Below are positions 56,508 to 64,000 of a DNA stretch of 64,000 nucleotides, piece by piece. The notes beneath the pieces were generated by a model. The model did not search any database. It worked only from the letters and a program-made list of their open reading frames with translations, and was not told the DNA's origin. Position 1 is the stretch's first letter, and each line of letters starts with the position of its first letter. Location: the NCBI RefSeq assembly GCF_012933465.1, contig NZ_JABBND010000023.1:1-64000 (forward strand). The letters are read 5' to 3'. Origin of the DNA: Actinomycetospora sp. TBRC 11914. GTDB lineage: Bacteria; Actinomycetota; Actinomycetes; Mycobacteriales; Pseudonocardiaceae. Both the position numbers and the translations under genes were made by a program.

Positions 56508-58126
56508 AGCAGCCGGACCGCCGTGTAGAGGTCGCACACCGCGAGCGCGAGGGGGATGACGGCGGCGATCCCGACGCCCTCGAGGAGGTCGACGGCGCGC
56601 CGGGCACCTGGCGAGGCCCGGCGCCGGGGCAGGACCGACCCGAGCACCACGGTGAGGACCCCGACGACGACCGCGGCCACCGCGATCCCGACGCGGGCGG
56701 CGCCCGCCGGGGCCGCGGCGACCGCGCCCACGCCGACGGCGGCCCCGCCGACGAGGGCGCCGACGAGCAGGACGCTCGCGGGCAGCGCGTTGGCGTAGCT
56801 GCGGGAGCGCAGGGCCGGCAGCAGCACGAGCAGCACGGCGAGCACCCATCCCGCGGTGCCCTGCCAGCCGTCAGCCGGGACGGCCGCGAGCACGGCCGCC
56901 GCCGCGGCGAGCACGGCGACGGTGCCGGCCGCGAGCCCGGCGAGCACGGCGTGCGCGCGGTCCGCCCGGCGGTCCAGCGACGCGGGGTCGCCCGGCCCGG
57001 CGTCGTCGGCGAGCTCGGCCGCGGACGCCGGTACCTGGGGCAGCGGGAGCCGGGCCAGGGCGACGCCCAGGCGCGGGAGCGCGGAGAGCACGACGAGGGC
57101 GACGGCCCCGGCCCCGGCCGCGACCGCCGGCGCCCCGACCTCGGCCCCGCGGGCGGCGGCCAGCGCCCCCACGACCGTCGCGACCGCCCCGACCAGGGTC
57201 GCGATCCCCGCGGCCGTCGCCAGCCCGACGAGGACCGCGAGCGCCACCCGGTCCGCGCGGGCGGTCCCGAGCAGCGTCGACCCCGCGGCGACGAGCGCCA
57301 GCGCCGCCGCGAGCAGCAGGTGCGGCGTGCCCGCGCCGGTGGTGAGGGCACCGGCGTCGGGCGCGTCCGAGGGCACCGCCGCGAGCCCGCACACCGCGGC
57401 GGCCGCCGTCGCCAGCGGCCCGAGCACCGCGGCGGCGCCGGGGCGGGAGAACAGCCTCGGCGCGGCGGCGCCGAGCAGCCCCGCGAGGATCGCCAGGAGG
57501 GCGGCCGCGCCGGCGGTGACCAGCCCGCCGGCCGTCCCCGGACCGCGACCGGCGGCCACGAGCGCGCCGAGGGCCACCGCCCCGGCCGTCGCGGCGCCCG
57601 CCAGGCCGAGCGCGTGGGCCCACCCCTCGTCCCACGGGCGGTAGCTCGCCGGGGAGGACTCGGCGACGGCGTCGACGACGTCGTCGTAGAGCGGGGCGGG
57701 CGCCGCGTCGGCCCGGCGGCGCAGGACGAGCTGGTCGCCGTCGAGGACGCCGAGCCCGTCGAGGGTCTGCCGCGGGTCGACCGGGGCGCCCCCGAGCGGG
57801 GCGAGCGTCCACGCGGTGCCGCCGGGCCGGTCGGCGCTGCGGAGGGCATCGCCGTGGCGGGCGGGGCGCTCGTCGGCGCCGTCGGGGTCGGGCCGCTCGG
57901 TCATCTCGACGAGCACCCCGAGCAGCTCGGCCACCGGGACGTCGCCGGGCAGCGCGACGTCGACGCGGGTGCTCGGCGCCAGCACCGAGATCCGGGTGAC
58001 GGGGGCCGCGGCGTCGGGGGCGGGGAACGGGGCCGGGGTGAGCGCGGCCCCCGGGGGCGCGGCGGGGCCGGACGGCGGGCGCCCGAGCGCGGCCGGGGCG
58101 TGCCCCCGGCCGGTGCCGGTGCTCAT
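56504..58126 (-). CDS. eccD: Type VII secretion membrane protein EccD
   Basis: EccD (540 aa) is the main membrane component of ESX channels. An N-terminal ubiquitin-like domain (about residues 40-125: TRISVLAPSTRVDVALPGDV, DPRQTLDGLGVLDGDQLVL) is followed by some eleven membrane helices, consistent with the family. ATG 58126 has GGGAGGGGGA upstream. It heads the minus-strand unit eccD-mycP-eccE-unknown and is divergent from eccC. Confidence 0.93.
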   Translation of the reverse strand: MSTGTGRGHAPAALGRPPSGPAAPPGAALTPAPFPAPDAAAPVTRISVLAPSTRVDVALPGDVPVAELLGVLVEMTERPDPDGADERPARHGDALRSADRPGGTAWTLAPLGGAPVDPRQTLDGLGVLDGDQLVLRRRADAAPAPLYDDVVDAVAESSPASYRPWDEGWAHALGLAGAATAGAVALGALVAAGRGPGTAGGLVTAGAAALLAILAGLLGAAAPRLFSRPGAAAVLGPLATAAAAVCGLAAVPSDAPDAGALTTGAGTPHLLLAAALALVAAGSTLLGTARADRVALAVLVGLATAAGIATLVGAVATVVGALAAARGAEVGAPAVAAGAGAVALVVLSALPRLGVALARLPLPQVPASAAELADDAGPGDPASLDRRADRAHAVLAGLAAGTVAVLAAAAAVLAAVPADGWQGTAGWVLAVLLVLLPALRSRSYANALPASVLLVGALVGGAAVGVGAVAAAPAGAARVGIAVAAVVVGVLTVVLGSVLPRRRASPGARRAVDLLEGVGIAAVIPLALAVCDLYTAVRLL

Positions 58127-58226
58127 GGACTCCCCCTCCCGGAGATCCTCTCCCAGCGCCTCTGATGTGCCCGTGACCCGGCCCCCGACCGCCACCGGGA
58201 CCCGGACGACCTGCGCCGATCGTGCC

Positions 58227-58242
58227 CGATCAGCTGATCGGC
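58227..58242. promoter_or_regulatory. 16-bp perfect palindrome in the eccD/eccC divergent region
   Basis: CCGATCAGCTGATCGG is fully self-complementary. It spans the expected -35 position of the eccC promoter, whose probable -10 follows at 58248-58253. Confidence 0.5.
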
Positions 58243-58247
58243 TCCTT

Positions 58248-58253
58248 AGTATG
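58248..58253 (+). promoter_or_regulatory. Candidate -10 box for eccC
   Basis: TAGTAT fits the TAnnnT consensus and stands 65 nt before the eccC start, downstream of the palindrome. Confidence 0.45.
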
Positions 58254-58317
58254 ACCTCCGGAGGCGGGGCGTCGGGGGCGAACGCCGGAGATCCGGACAG
58301 CCGCCGGGAGGAGGGGC

Positions 58318-61300
58318 GTGGGCACGCAGGTCGTCCGACGCGGGCCACGCACGCCCGCCCCGGCGATGCCGGCCGGGGAGATCCCGCTCGAGGCGCCGCC
58401 GGCCGAGCCCCGGATCGCCCCGGTGGGGCTGCTCCAGCGCCTCCTGCCGGTCGTGATGCTGCTCGCGTCGGTGGGCTTCGTCGTCGTCATCGGGCTCGAC
58501 AACCCGACGTCGTGGCTGTTCGGCGGGATGATCGCGCTGTCGACGCTCGGGATGGTCGCCGGGGGGTCGTCGCGGGGCGGGGCGCAGCGGCGGGCCGAGT
58601 CCGACGCCGAGCGGGCGGACTACCTGCGCTACCTCGCCCAGATCCGGCGCCGCGCCCGCTCGGTGGCGGCCGAGCAGCGCGCCAGCCTGGAATGGACCCA
58701 CCCCGACCCGGACGCGCTGGTGACCCTGGCCCGCGGGCCCCGCACCTGGGAGCGCCGGCCCGGCGACCCGGACTTCGCGCACGTCCGCGTGGGCCGCGGG
58801 GCGCAGCGCCTCGCGACCGCGTTGGTCCCGCCCCAGACCGGCCCCGTCGAGGACCTCGAGCCGGTGACGACGGTCGCGCTCCGCCGGTTCGTGCGGACCC
58901 ACTCCGTCGTCGAGGCCCTGCCGACCGCGGTGTCGCTGCGCGCGTTCGCCGCGGTCGCGGTGACCGGCGCGGCCGACCCGGAGCGGCGACGGGCCGTCGT
59001 CCGGGCGCTCCTGGCCCAGCTGGTGACCTTCCACGGCCCGGACGACCTGCTGCTCGCCGTGGCCGCGCGTGGCGAGGGCCGGCGCGCGTGGGAGTGGTGC
59101 AAGTGGCTGCCGCACGTCGCGCACCCGCGCCTGGCCGACGGCGCCGGCCCGATGCGGATGATCGGCTCCTCGCTGGCGAGCGTGCAGGCGTGGCTGGCCC
59201 CGGAGCTCGCCGACCGGCCCCGGTTCTCCCGGGGCGCCGCGCCGCCGCCCGGCGCGGCCCACGTCGTCGTCGTGCTCGACGGCGCCGAGGGCCTCGCCAC
59301 CGACGACGCCGACCGGGCGCTCGTCGAGGACGGCCTCGCGGGGGTGACCCTCCTCGACGTCGGGGGTGGGGACGGCGCGCTCGACGCCCTCGTGGGCCGG
59401 CGGGGGCTGCGGCTGGTGCTCGGCGCCGACCCCGACGACGCGGCCGGCGGCGATCGGATCGGGGCGGGCAGCGACGCGGCACCCGGCGGGGTCGAGTGGT
59501 TCGGCCGCCCGGACGGGCTCGCCGAGGCGCAGGCCGAGGCGCTCGCGCGCCGGCTCGCGCCGTGCCGGACCCCGGGCGCGGCGCGCGACGAGGCGGGCCC
59601 GTCGACGCCGGGCCTGCTGGAGCTGCTCGGCGTCGACGGCGACCCGGACACCTTCGACGTCGCCGCCGCGTGGCGGCCCCGGGCGGCCCGGGAACGCCTC
59701 CGCGTGCCGTTCGGGATCTCCGAGGACGGCGAGCCGGTGGAGCTCGACCTCAAGGAGGCCGCGCAGGAGGGCATGGGCCCGCACGGGCTCTGCGTCGGCG
59801 CCACCGGGTCGGGCAAGTCCGAGCTGTTGCGCACGCTGGTGCTCGGGCTCGTCACCACCCACTCCTCGGCGGCGCTCAACCTGGTGCTCGTCGACTTCAA
59901 GGGCGGCGCCACGTTCGCCGGGCTCGCCGCGGCGCCGCACGTCGCCGCCGTCATCACCAACCTCGCCGACGACCTCGGCCTCGTCGACCGCATGCAGGAC
60001 GCGCTGGCCGGCGAGATGAACCGGCGCCAGGAACTGCTGCGCGCGGCCGGGAACCTCGCGAGCGTCGCCGACTACGAGCGCGCCCGGGAGCGCGGCGCCG
60101 CCCTCGAGCCGCTGCCCGCGCTGTTCGTCGTCGTCGACGAGTTCTCCGAGCTGCTCCACCAGAAGCCCGACCTCGCGGACCTGTTCACCGCGATCGGCCG
60201 GCTCGGGCGCTCGCTGCAGATCCACCTGCTGCTCGCCTCGCAGCGCCTCGACGAGGGCCGGCTGCGGGGACTCGACTCGCACCTGTCGTACCGGATCGGG
60301 CTGAAGACCTTCTCCGCGGCCGACTCCCGCGCGGTCCTCGGGGTGCCGGACGCCGCGTCGCTGCCGTCGGTGCCCGGCGTCGGGTACCTCCGTTCGGACA
60401 CCTCGACGATGGTGCGGTTCACCGCCGGCTACGTCTCCGGGCCGCACCGCCGCCGCGAGGCGCGGGCCCGGGCGGCGCCGCGCGCCGGCCCCCGGCCCGC
60501 CACGCGCCCGCCGCGCCTCTTCCACGGCGGGTGGGTCGACCTGCCGCCGGCGCTGCCCGGTCCGGACGGCGACGGGGAGGCGCCACCCGTCGTCGTCGGG
60601 GAGTCCGACGAGGCGATGGTGCCCAGCGTGCTCGACGCCGTCGTCGACCGGCTGCGTGACGCGGGCCCGCCCGCCCACGAGGTCTGGCTGCCGCCCCTGG
60701 ACGGGCCGACCGGCCTGGAGGAGCTCCTCCCGCCGCTGACCGAGACGCCCGACCGCGGCCTCGGTGCGCCCGGCTTCCCCGCCAACGGGTCGCTGCGCCT
60801 GCCGCTCGGGCTCGTCGACCGGCCCTACGAGCAGCGCCGCGAGGTGCTGTGGGCGGACCTGTCCGGCGCGGCCGGCCACGTGGTGGTGGCCGGCGGGCCG
60901 CAGTCGGGCAAGTCGACGACGCTGCGGGCGATGGTCACCGCGGCCGCCCTCACCCACACCCCGGCCGAGCTGGCGTTCCACGTGGTCGACCTGGGCGGCG
61001 GCACGCTGGGCGGGCTCGCCGCGCTGCCGCACGTCGGCACCGTCGCGGGGCGTGGCGACACCGACCTGGTGCGCCGGGTGGTGGCCGAGGTCGCCGCGGT
61101 CCTCGCCGGCCGGGAGCGCTGGTTCCGCGAGCACGGGATCACCTCGGCGGCCGACCTGCGCGCCCGGCGGCGTCGCGGCGAGCGGTTCGACGGGGACGGC
61201 GGGCAGGGAGACGGCGGGCAGGGGGACGACGGGCTGGGCGACGTGGTGCTCGTCATCGACGGCTGGCACGCGTTCCGCGCCGACCACGAGGCGCTGGAGT

Positions 61301-62394
61301 CGACGATCATCTCGCTGGCGACGGCGGGCCTGTCCTACGGCGTTCACGTCGCGATCGCCGTGAGCCGCTGGGCCGAACTGCGGCCGGCGCTCAAGGATCT
61401 GCTCGGGACCCGGGTGGAGCTGCGCCTCGGCGACCCGGGGGAGTCGGAGGTCGACCGGCGGGTGGCGGCCACCGTCCCGCCGGGGCGGCCGGGCCGGGGC
61501 CTGGCACCGGACCGCCACCACGTCCTCGTGGCGCTCCCGTCGGAGGAGTCCGTGCTGGCCGTGGCCGCCGCGTGGCACGGCGCGGTGGTCCCGCCCGTGC
61601 GCCTGCTGCCCGAGCGGGTCGACGTCGCCGAGCTGCCCGGGCCGGGGTCGGGGGAGCCGCACCTGCTGCCGATCGGGGTGGACGAGGACCGGCTCGCCCC
61701 GGTCCTGCTCGACGTCGCGGCCGACCCGCACCTGGTGGTCTACGCCGACGGCGAGTCCGGCAAGACCTCGCTGCTGCGCCTGCTCGCCCACCAGGTCGTC
61801 ACCCGGTACACCCCCGAGCAGGCCCGGCTGGTGATCGTCGACTACCGGCGGGGGCTGCTCGGCGCGGTCGACTCCGAGCACCTCATCAGCTACACCTCCT
61901 CGGCCGAGGCGCTCACCGCGGCGGTGACCGACCTGGAGGCGTCGCTGCGGCGGCGCCTGCCGGGACCGGACGTGACCCCCGAGCAGCTGCGGGCGCGCAC
62001 CTGGTGGACCGGGCCGGAGGTGTTCCTGCTCGTCGACGACTACGACCTCGTCGCCGCCCCCTCCGGCAACCCGCTGGCGCCGCTGGTCGACCTGCTCGCC
62101 CAGGCCAAGGACGTCGGGCTCCACCTGGTGGTGGCGCGCCGCGCCGGCGGTTCGGCGCGGGCGATGTTCGAGCCGCTGCTCACCCGGCTGCGCGAGCTCG
62201 CCACCCCCGGGCTGGTCGGCAACGGCAGCCGCGACGAGGGCCCGCTGGTCGGGGCCGCCCGGCCCGGGCCGCGCCCGCCGGGCCGCGCGGTGCTCGTCAC
62301 CCGGCGGCACGGCGAGACCCTCGTGCAGCTGGCGTGGCGGGACCCGGACACGCCGATCCGTCCGGTCGGCGAGCCCGCCGGTGGTCCGCCGTGA
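58318..62394 (+). CDS. eccC: Type VII secretion FtsK/SpoIIIE-like ATPase EccC (single-chain)
   Basis: EccC (1358 aa) is the motor that recognises WXG100-type substrates. Two N-terminal membrane helices (about 35-80) are followed by a DUF-type linker and three FtsK-like ATPase domains. Domain 1 has Walker A GATGSGKSE (Lys500) and Walker B VVVDEF (Asp607, Glu608); domain 2 has GGPQSGKSTT (Lys865) with VLVIDGW; domain 3 has DGESGKTS (Lys1149) with LLVDDYD. Only domain 1 keeps the catalytic glutamate, as known for this family. It is one polypeptide, not split into EccCa/EccCb, which suits ESX-4. GTG 58318 follows GGGAGGAGGGGC. Confidence 0.96.
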   Translation: MGTQVVRRGPRTPAPAMPAGEIPLEAPPAEPRIAPVGLLQRLLPVVMLLASVGFVVVIGLDNPTSWLFGGMIALSTLGMVAGGSSRGGAQRRAESDAERADYLRYLAQIRRRARSVAAEQRASLEWTHPDPDALVTLARGPRTWERRPGDPDFAHVRVGRGAQRLATALVPPQTGPVEDLEPVTTVALRRFVRTHSVVEALPTAVSLRAFAAVAVTGAADPERRRAVVRALLAQLVTFHGPDDLLLAVAARGEGRRAWEWCKWLPHVAHPRLADGAGPMRMIGSSLASVQAWLAPELADRPRFSRGAAPPPGAAHVVVVLDGAEGLATDDADRALVEDGLAGVTLLDVGGGDGALDALVGRRGLRLVLGADPDDAAGGDRIGAGSDAAPGGVEWFGRPDGLAEAQAEALARRLAPCRTPGAARDEAGPSTPGLLELLGVDGDPDTFDVAAAWRPRAARERLRVPFGISEDGEPVELDLKEAAQEGMGPHGLCVGATGSGKSELLRTLVLGLVTTHSSAALNLVLVDFKGGATFAGLAAAPHVAAVITNLADDLGLVDRMQDALAGEMNRRQELLRAAGNLASVADYERARERGAALEPLPALFVVVDEFSELLHQKPDLADLFTAIGRLGRSLQIHLLLASQRLDEGRLRGLDSHLSYRIGLKTFSAADSRAVLGVPDAASLPSVPGVGYLRSDTSTMVRFTAGYVSGPHRRREARARAAPRAGPRPATRPPRLFHGGWVDLPPALPGPDGDGEAPPVVVGESDEAMVPSVLDAVVDRLRDAGPPAHEVWLPPLDGPTGLEELLPPLTETPDRGLGAPGFPANGSLRLPLGLVDRPYEQRREVLWADLSGAAGHVVVAGGPQSGKSTTLRAMVTAAALTHTPAELAFHVVDLGGGTLGGLAALPHVGTVAGRGDTDLVRRVVAEVAAVLAGRERWFREHGITSAADLRARRRRGERFDGDGGQGDGGQGDDGLGDVVLVIDGWHAFRADHEALESTIISLATAGLSYGVHVAIAVSRWAELRPALKDLLGTRVELRLGDPGESEVDRRVAATVPPGRPGRGLAPDRHHVLVALPSEESVLAVAAAWHGAVVPPVRLLPERVDVAELPGPGSGEPHLLPIGVDEDRLAPVLLDVAADPHLVVYADGESGKTSLLRLLAHQVVTRYTPEQARLVIVDYRRGLLGAVDSEHLISYTSSAEALTAAVTDLEASLRRRLPGPDVTPEQLRARTWWTGPEVFLLVDDYDLVAAPSGNPLAPLVDLLAQAKDVGLHLVVARRAGGSARAMFEPLLTRLRELATPGLVGNGSRDEGPLVGAARPGPRPPGRAVLVTRRHGETLVQLAWRDPDTPIRPVGEPAGGPP

Positions 62395-64000
62395 CCGGGT
62401 CGAGCGTCGCGGTCGACCTCGGCGAGGTCGGGGTCGCGGCGGCCGTCGACGACGGGCACGAGGTCACCGAGCTCGCGCTCGACCTCGCCGCCGTCCTGGC
62501 CGCCGACGACGGCGAGGCGCTGCTGACCGGGCGCGAGGCGCGGCGGCGGGCGGCCCCCGACCCGTCCCGCCTCGAGCCCTCCCCGCGCCGCCACGTCGAC
62601 GAGGCGACGATGCTGCTCGGGACCCGGGTCGTCGGGGTCGGCGAGGCCCTCGGCGCGGTCCTCGCGGCCACCGTGGACCGGGCGGCCCCCGCGCTGCGCG
62701 GCGCGCGCCCCGCCCGCCTCGTGCTGACCCACCCGGCGTCGTGGGGGACGTCGCGCCGCGAGGTGCTGCGGCGGGCCGGGGCGGGGCTCGCGACGGAGCT
62801 GGTCCTCGTCCCCGAGCCGGTCGCGGTGGCCGCCCACGCCGCGTGGACGCGCCCGGCGGGGGCGGCGGACGGGCCGGTCGCGGTGCTGGACGTCGGAACC
62901 CGGACCGCGCGGGCCGCCGTCGTCGGGCCCGGGCCGGAGCGGGCGGTGCTCGCCGAGCGCTCGTCGCGCGCCTTCGGCGGGGACGACGCGGACGAGCTGC
63001 TGCTGCGCGCGGTGCTCGGGGCCCTGCCCGACGACGCGCCGGGGGCGGCGCGGGTGAGGGAGGTGGTCGCCGGGGCGACGCTGCCCGACCGGCGCCACCG
63101 CCAGGTGCTCGTCGAGGACGTCCGGGCCGCCCGCGAACGGCTCTCCGACGCCGAGCAGGCCGAGATCCCGCTGCCGGGCGGCGCGACGTCGGCCTGGTGC
63201 TCGCGCGGCGAGCTCGAGGACGTGCTCCGCGAGCCGTGCGAGGGCCTCGTCGCGCTGCTCTCCCGGACCCTCGACGACGCCGGGGTGGAGGCGGGCGGGC
63301 TCGCCGGGCTGCGGCTGGTCGGGGGCTTCGCCCGGACCCCGCTGCTCGGCACGCTGGTGCACCGCGAGCTGGGGACGCCGCCGGTGGTCCCGCCGGAGCC
63401 GCGGACGGCGGCCGTGCGGGGGGCACTGCTGGTGGTCGGGGGCACCGGTGCCGCCGGGGCCCGCTCCGGTGCCGCCGCCCTGCCCACCGGGGCGCCGGCG
63501 ACGAACGGCGCCACGCGGGCGGGGACGCCGGCCGGTCCGGTCCGGGCGCCTGCCGGGCCCGGGCCTGCCGGGTCCGGGCCTGCCGGGACCGGGTCCGCGG
63601 GGACCGGGTCTGCCGGGACCGGGCTTGCGGTGGCCGGGACCGGTGCCCGGTCGGCTCCGCCCGGTCCGCCGACGGGAGGGCTGCCGCTCCTGCCGGACTG
63701 GCCCCGCCCGCTCCCGCCCGCGGGGGCCTCCCCGCCGACGCCGTCGCGCGGTGCCCCGGTGGCGGGCCCGCCGTCGGCGCCGACACCGGCCGTCTCCGTG
63801 GCCCGCCCGACCGGCCCGACCGCACCCGTCCCGCCGATCCCGGCCGGCCCGCTCGCCCGCCCGGCGGCCGGGGCGACGCCGGACCCGGACGGGCCGACGA
63901 TGCGCATCGACCGCAGCCTCGTCCCGTCGTCGTCGCGGGCGCTCGTGCGGACCGAGACCCCCGCCGGCGCCGCCCGCTGGTCGCCCCGGCGGCGCGCGGC
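62391..64000 (+). CDS. Type VII secretion-associated protein, Hsp70/actin-like fold (3' end beyond window)
   Basis: GTG 62391 overlaps the eccC stop (GTGA) and the frame stays open to the edge. The first 360 or so residues have actin/Hsp70 landmarks: VAVDLGEVGVAAAV (phosphate 1), VAVLDVGTRTARAAVVG (phosphate 2) and LRLVGGFARTPLLG (adenosine motif). Then comes a long Pro/Gly/Ala/Thr-rich region, including five 15-nt tandem repeats at 63552-63626 encoding AGxGx. The position matches Rv3446c, which follows eccC4 in M. tuberculosis. The C-terminal part may hold further domains outside the window. Confidence 0.8.
   Translation, partial: MTGSSVAVDLGEVGVAAAVDDGHEVTELALDLAAVLAADDGEALLTGREARRRAAPDPSRLEPSPRRHVDEATMLLGTRVVGVGEALGAVLAATVDRAAPALRGARPARLVLTHPASWGTSRREVLRRAGAGLATELVLVPEPVAVAAHAAWTRPAGAADGPVAVLDVGTRTARAAVVGPGPERAVLAERSSRAFGGDDADELLLRAVLGALPDDAPGAARVREVVAGATLPDRRHRQVLVEDVRAARERLSDAEQAEIPLPGGATSAWCSRGELEDVLREPCEGLVALLSRTLDDAGVEAGGLAGLRLVGGFARTPLLGTLVHRELGTPPVVPPEPRTAAVRGALLVVGGTGAAGARSGAAALPTGAPATNGATRAGTPAGPVRAPAGPGPAGSGPAGTGSAGTGSAGTGLAVAGTGARSAPPGPPTGGLPLLPDWPRPLPPAGASPPTPSRGAPVAGPPSAPTPAVSVARPTGPTAPVPPIPAGPLARPAAGATPDPDGPTMRIDRSLVPSSSRALVRTETPAGAARWSPRRRA
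63552..63626 (+). repeat. Five tandem 15-nt repeats in the Hsp70-like gene
   Basis: Five in-frame units of the form GCCGGGnCCGGGnCn encode AGPGP, AGSGP, AGTGS, AGTGS and AGTGL; a degenerate sixth unit follows. They lengthen a flexible linker and could vary in number between strains. Confidence 0.85.

Noticed and set aside
53971-57849. A 1292-codon minus-strand frame that looks like a giant protein ending in EccE
   Set aside because: Only the last 388 codons, from GTG 55137, are EccE; the rest lies in the wrong frame over mycP and eccD, which have complete motifs in their own frames.
58246-62310. A 1354-codon minus-strand frame opposite eccC
   Set aside because: It is antisense to a gene with three clear ATPase domains and shows shadow composition only.

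Overview
The window is a GC-rich actinobacterial chromosome segment in which almost every codon ends in G or C. Gene content and order fit a mycolata-related or Pseudonocardiales-type organism (inference; Pseudonocardia-like is my best guess). Supports are the tRNA-Trp/secE/nusG/rplKA/rplJL/rpoBC run, an Mkl ATPase gene placed between rplL and rpoB, a complete yrbE/mce operon, and an ESX-4-like type VII secretion locus right after rplQ-truA. It is core genome: I see no insertion sequence, phage gene or CRISPR array.

Layout. 1-2210: two minus-strand genes, a secreted SGNH hydrolase cut by the window edge and a class I aspartate-type aminotransferase. 2423-6830: tRNA-Trp, secE, nusG, rplK, rplA, then an attenuator-like leader and rplJ-rplL. 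7188-19885: an apparent single operon of Mkl ATPase, two YrbE permeases, six Mce proteins (the fifth a lipoprotein) and two Mce-associated membrane proteins, which together should form an envelope-spanning lipid importer. 20349-27842: rpoB and rpoC. 28454-32885: the str operon (rpsL, rpsG, fusA, tuf). 33324-43361: the S10 and spc ribosomal clusters from rpsJ to rplO, including an unexpected 84-codon ORF wedged between rpsN and rpsH. 43654-46534: secY, adk, map. 46582-47960: a DUF1707 membrane protein and a convergent short-chain dehydrogenase. 48319-53247: infA, rpmJ, rpsM, rpsK, rpsD, rpoA, rplQ, truA.

53264-64000 holds a divergent type VII secretion locus: eccD, mycP, eccE and an unrecognised 236-aa protein on the minus strand, eccC and an Hsp70-like secretion-associated protein on the plus strand. 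No eccB or WXG100 (esx) gene is visible; by analogy with mycobacterial ESX-4 the esx pair and rplM-rpsI probably lie just beyond the right edge. Genes inside most operons are joined by ATGA/GTGA overlaps, implying translational coupling.

The observations most worth following are the unknown ORF inside the spc cluster, the unknown gene coupled to eccE, a 16-bp palindrome inside the probable eccC promoter, the GTTAC/GTAAC inverted repeat ahead of the mce operon, and the unusual low-complexity extensions on Mkl, NusG, L4, S3, S17 and L17.
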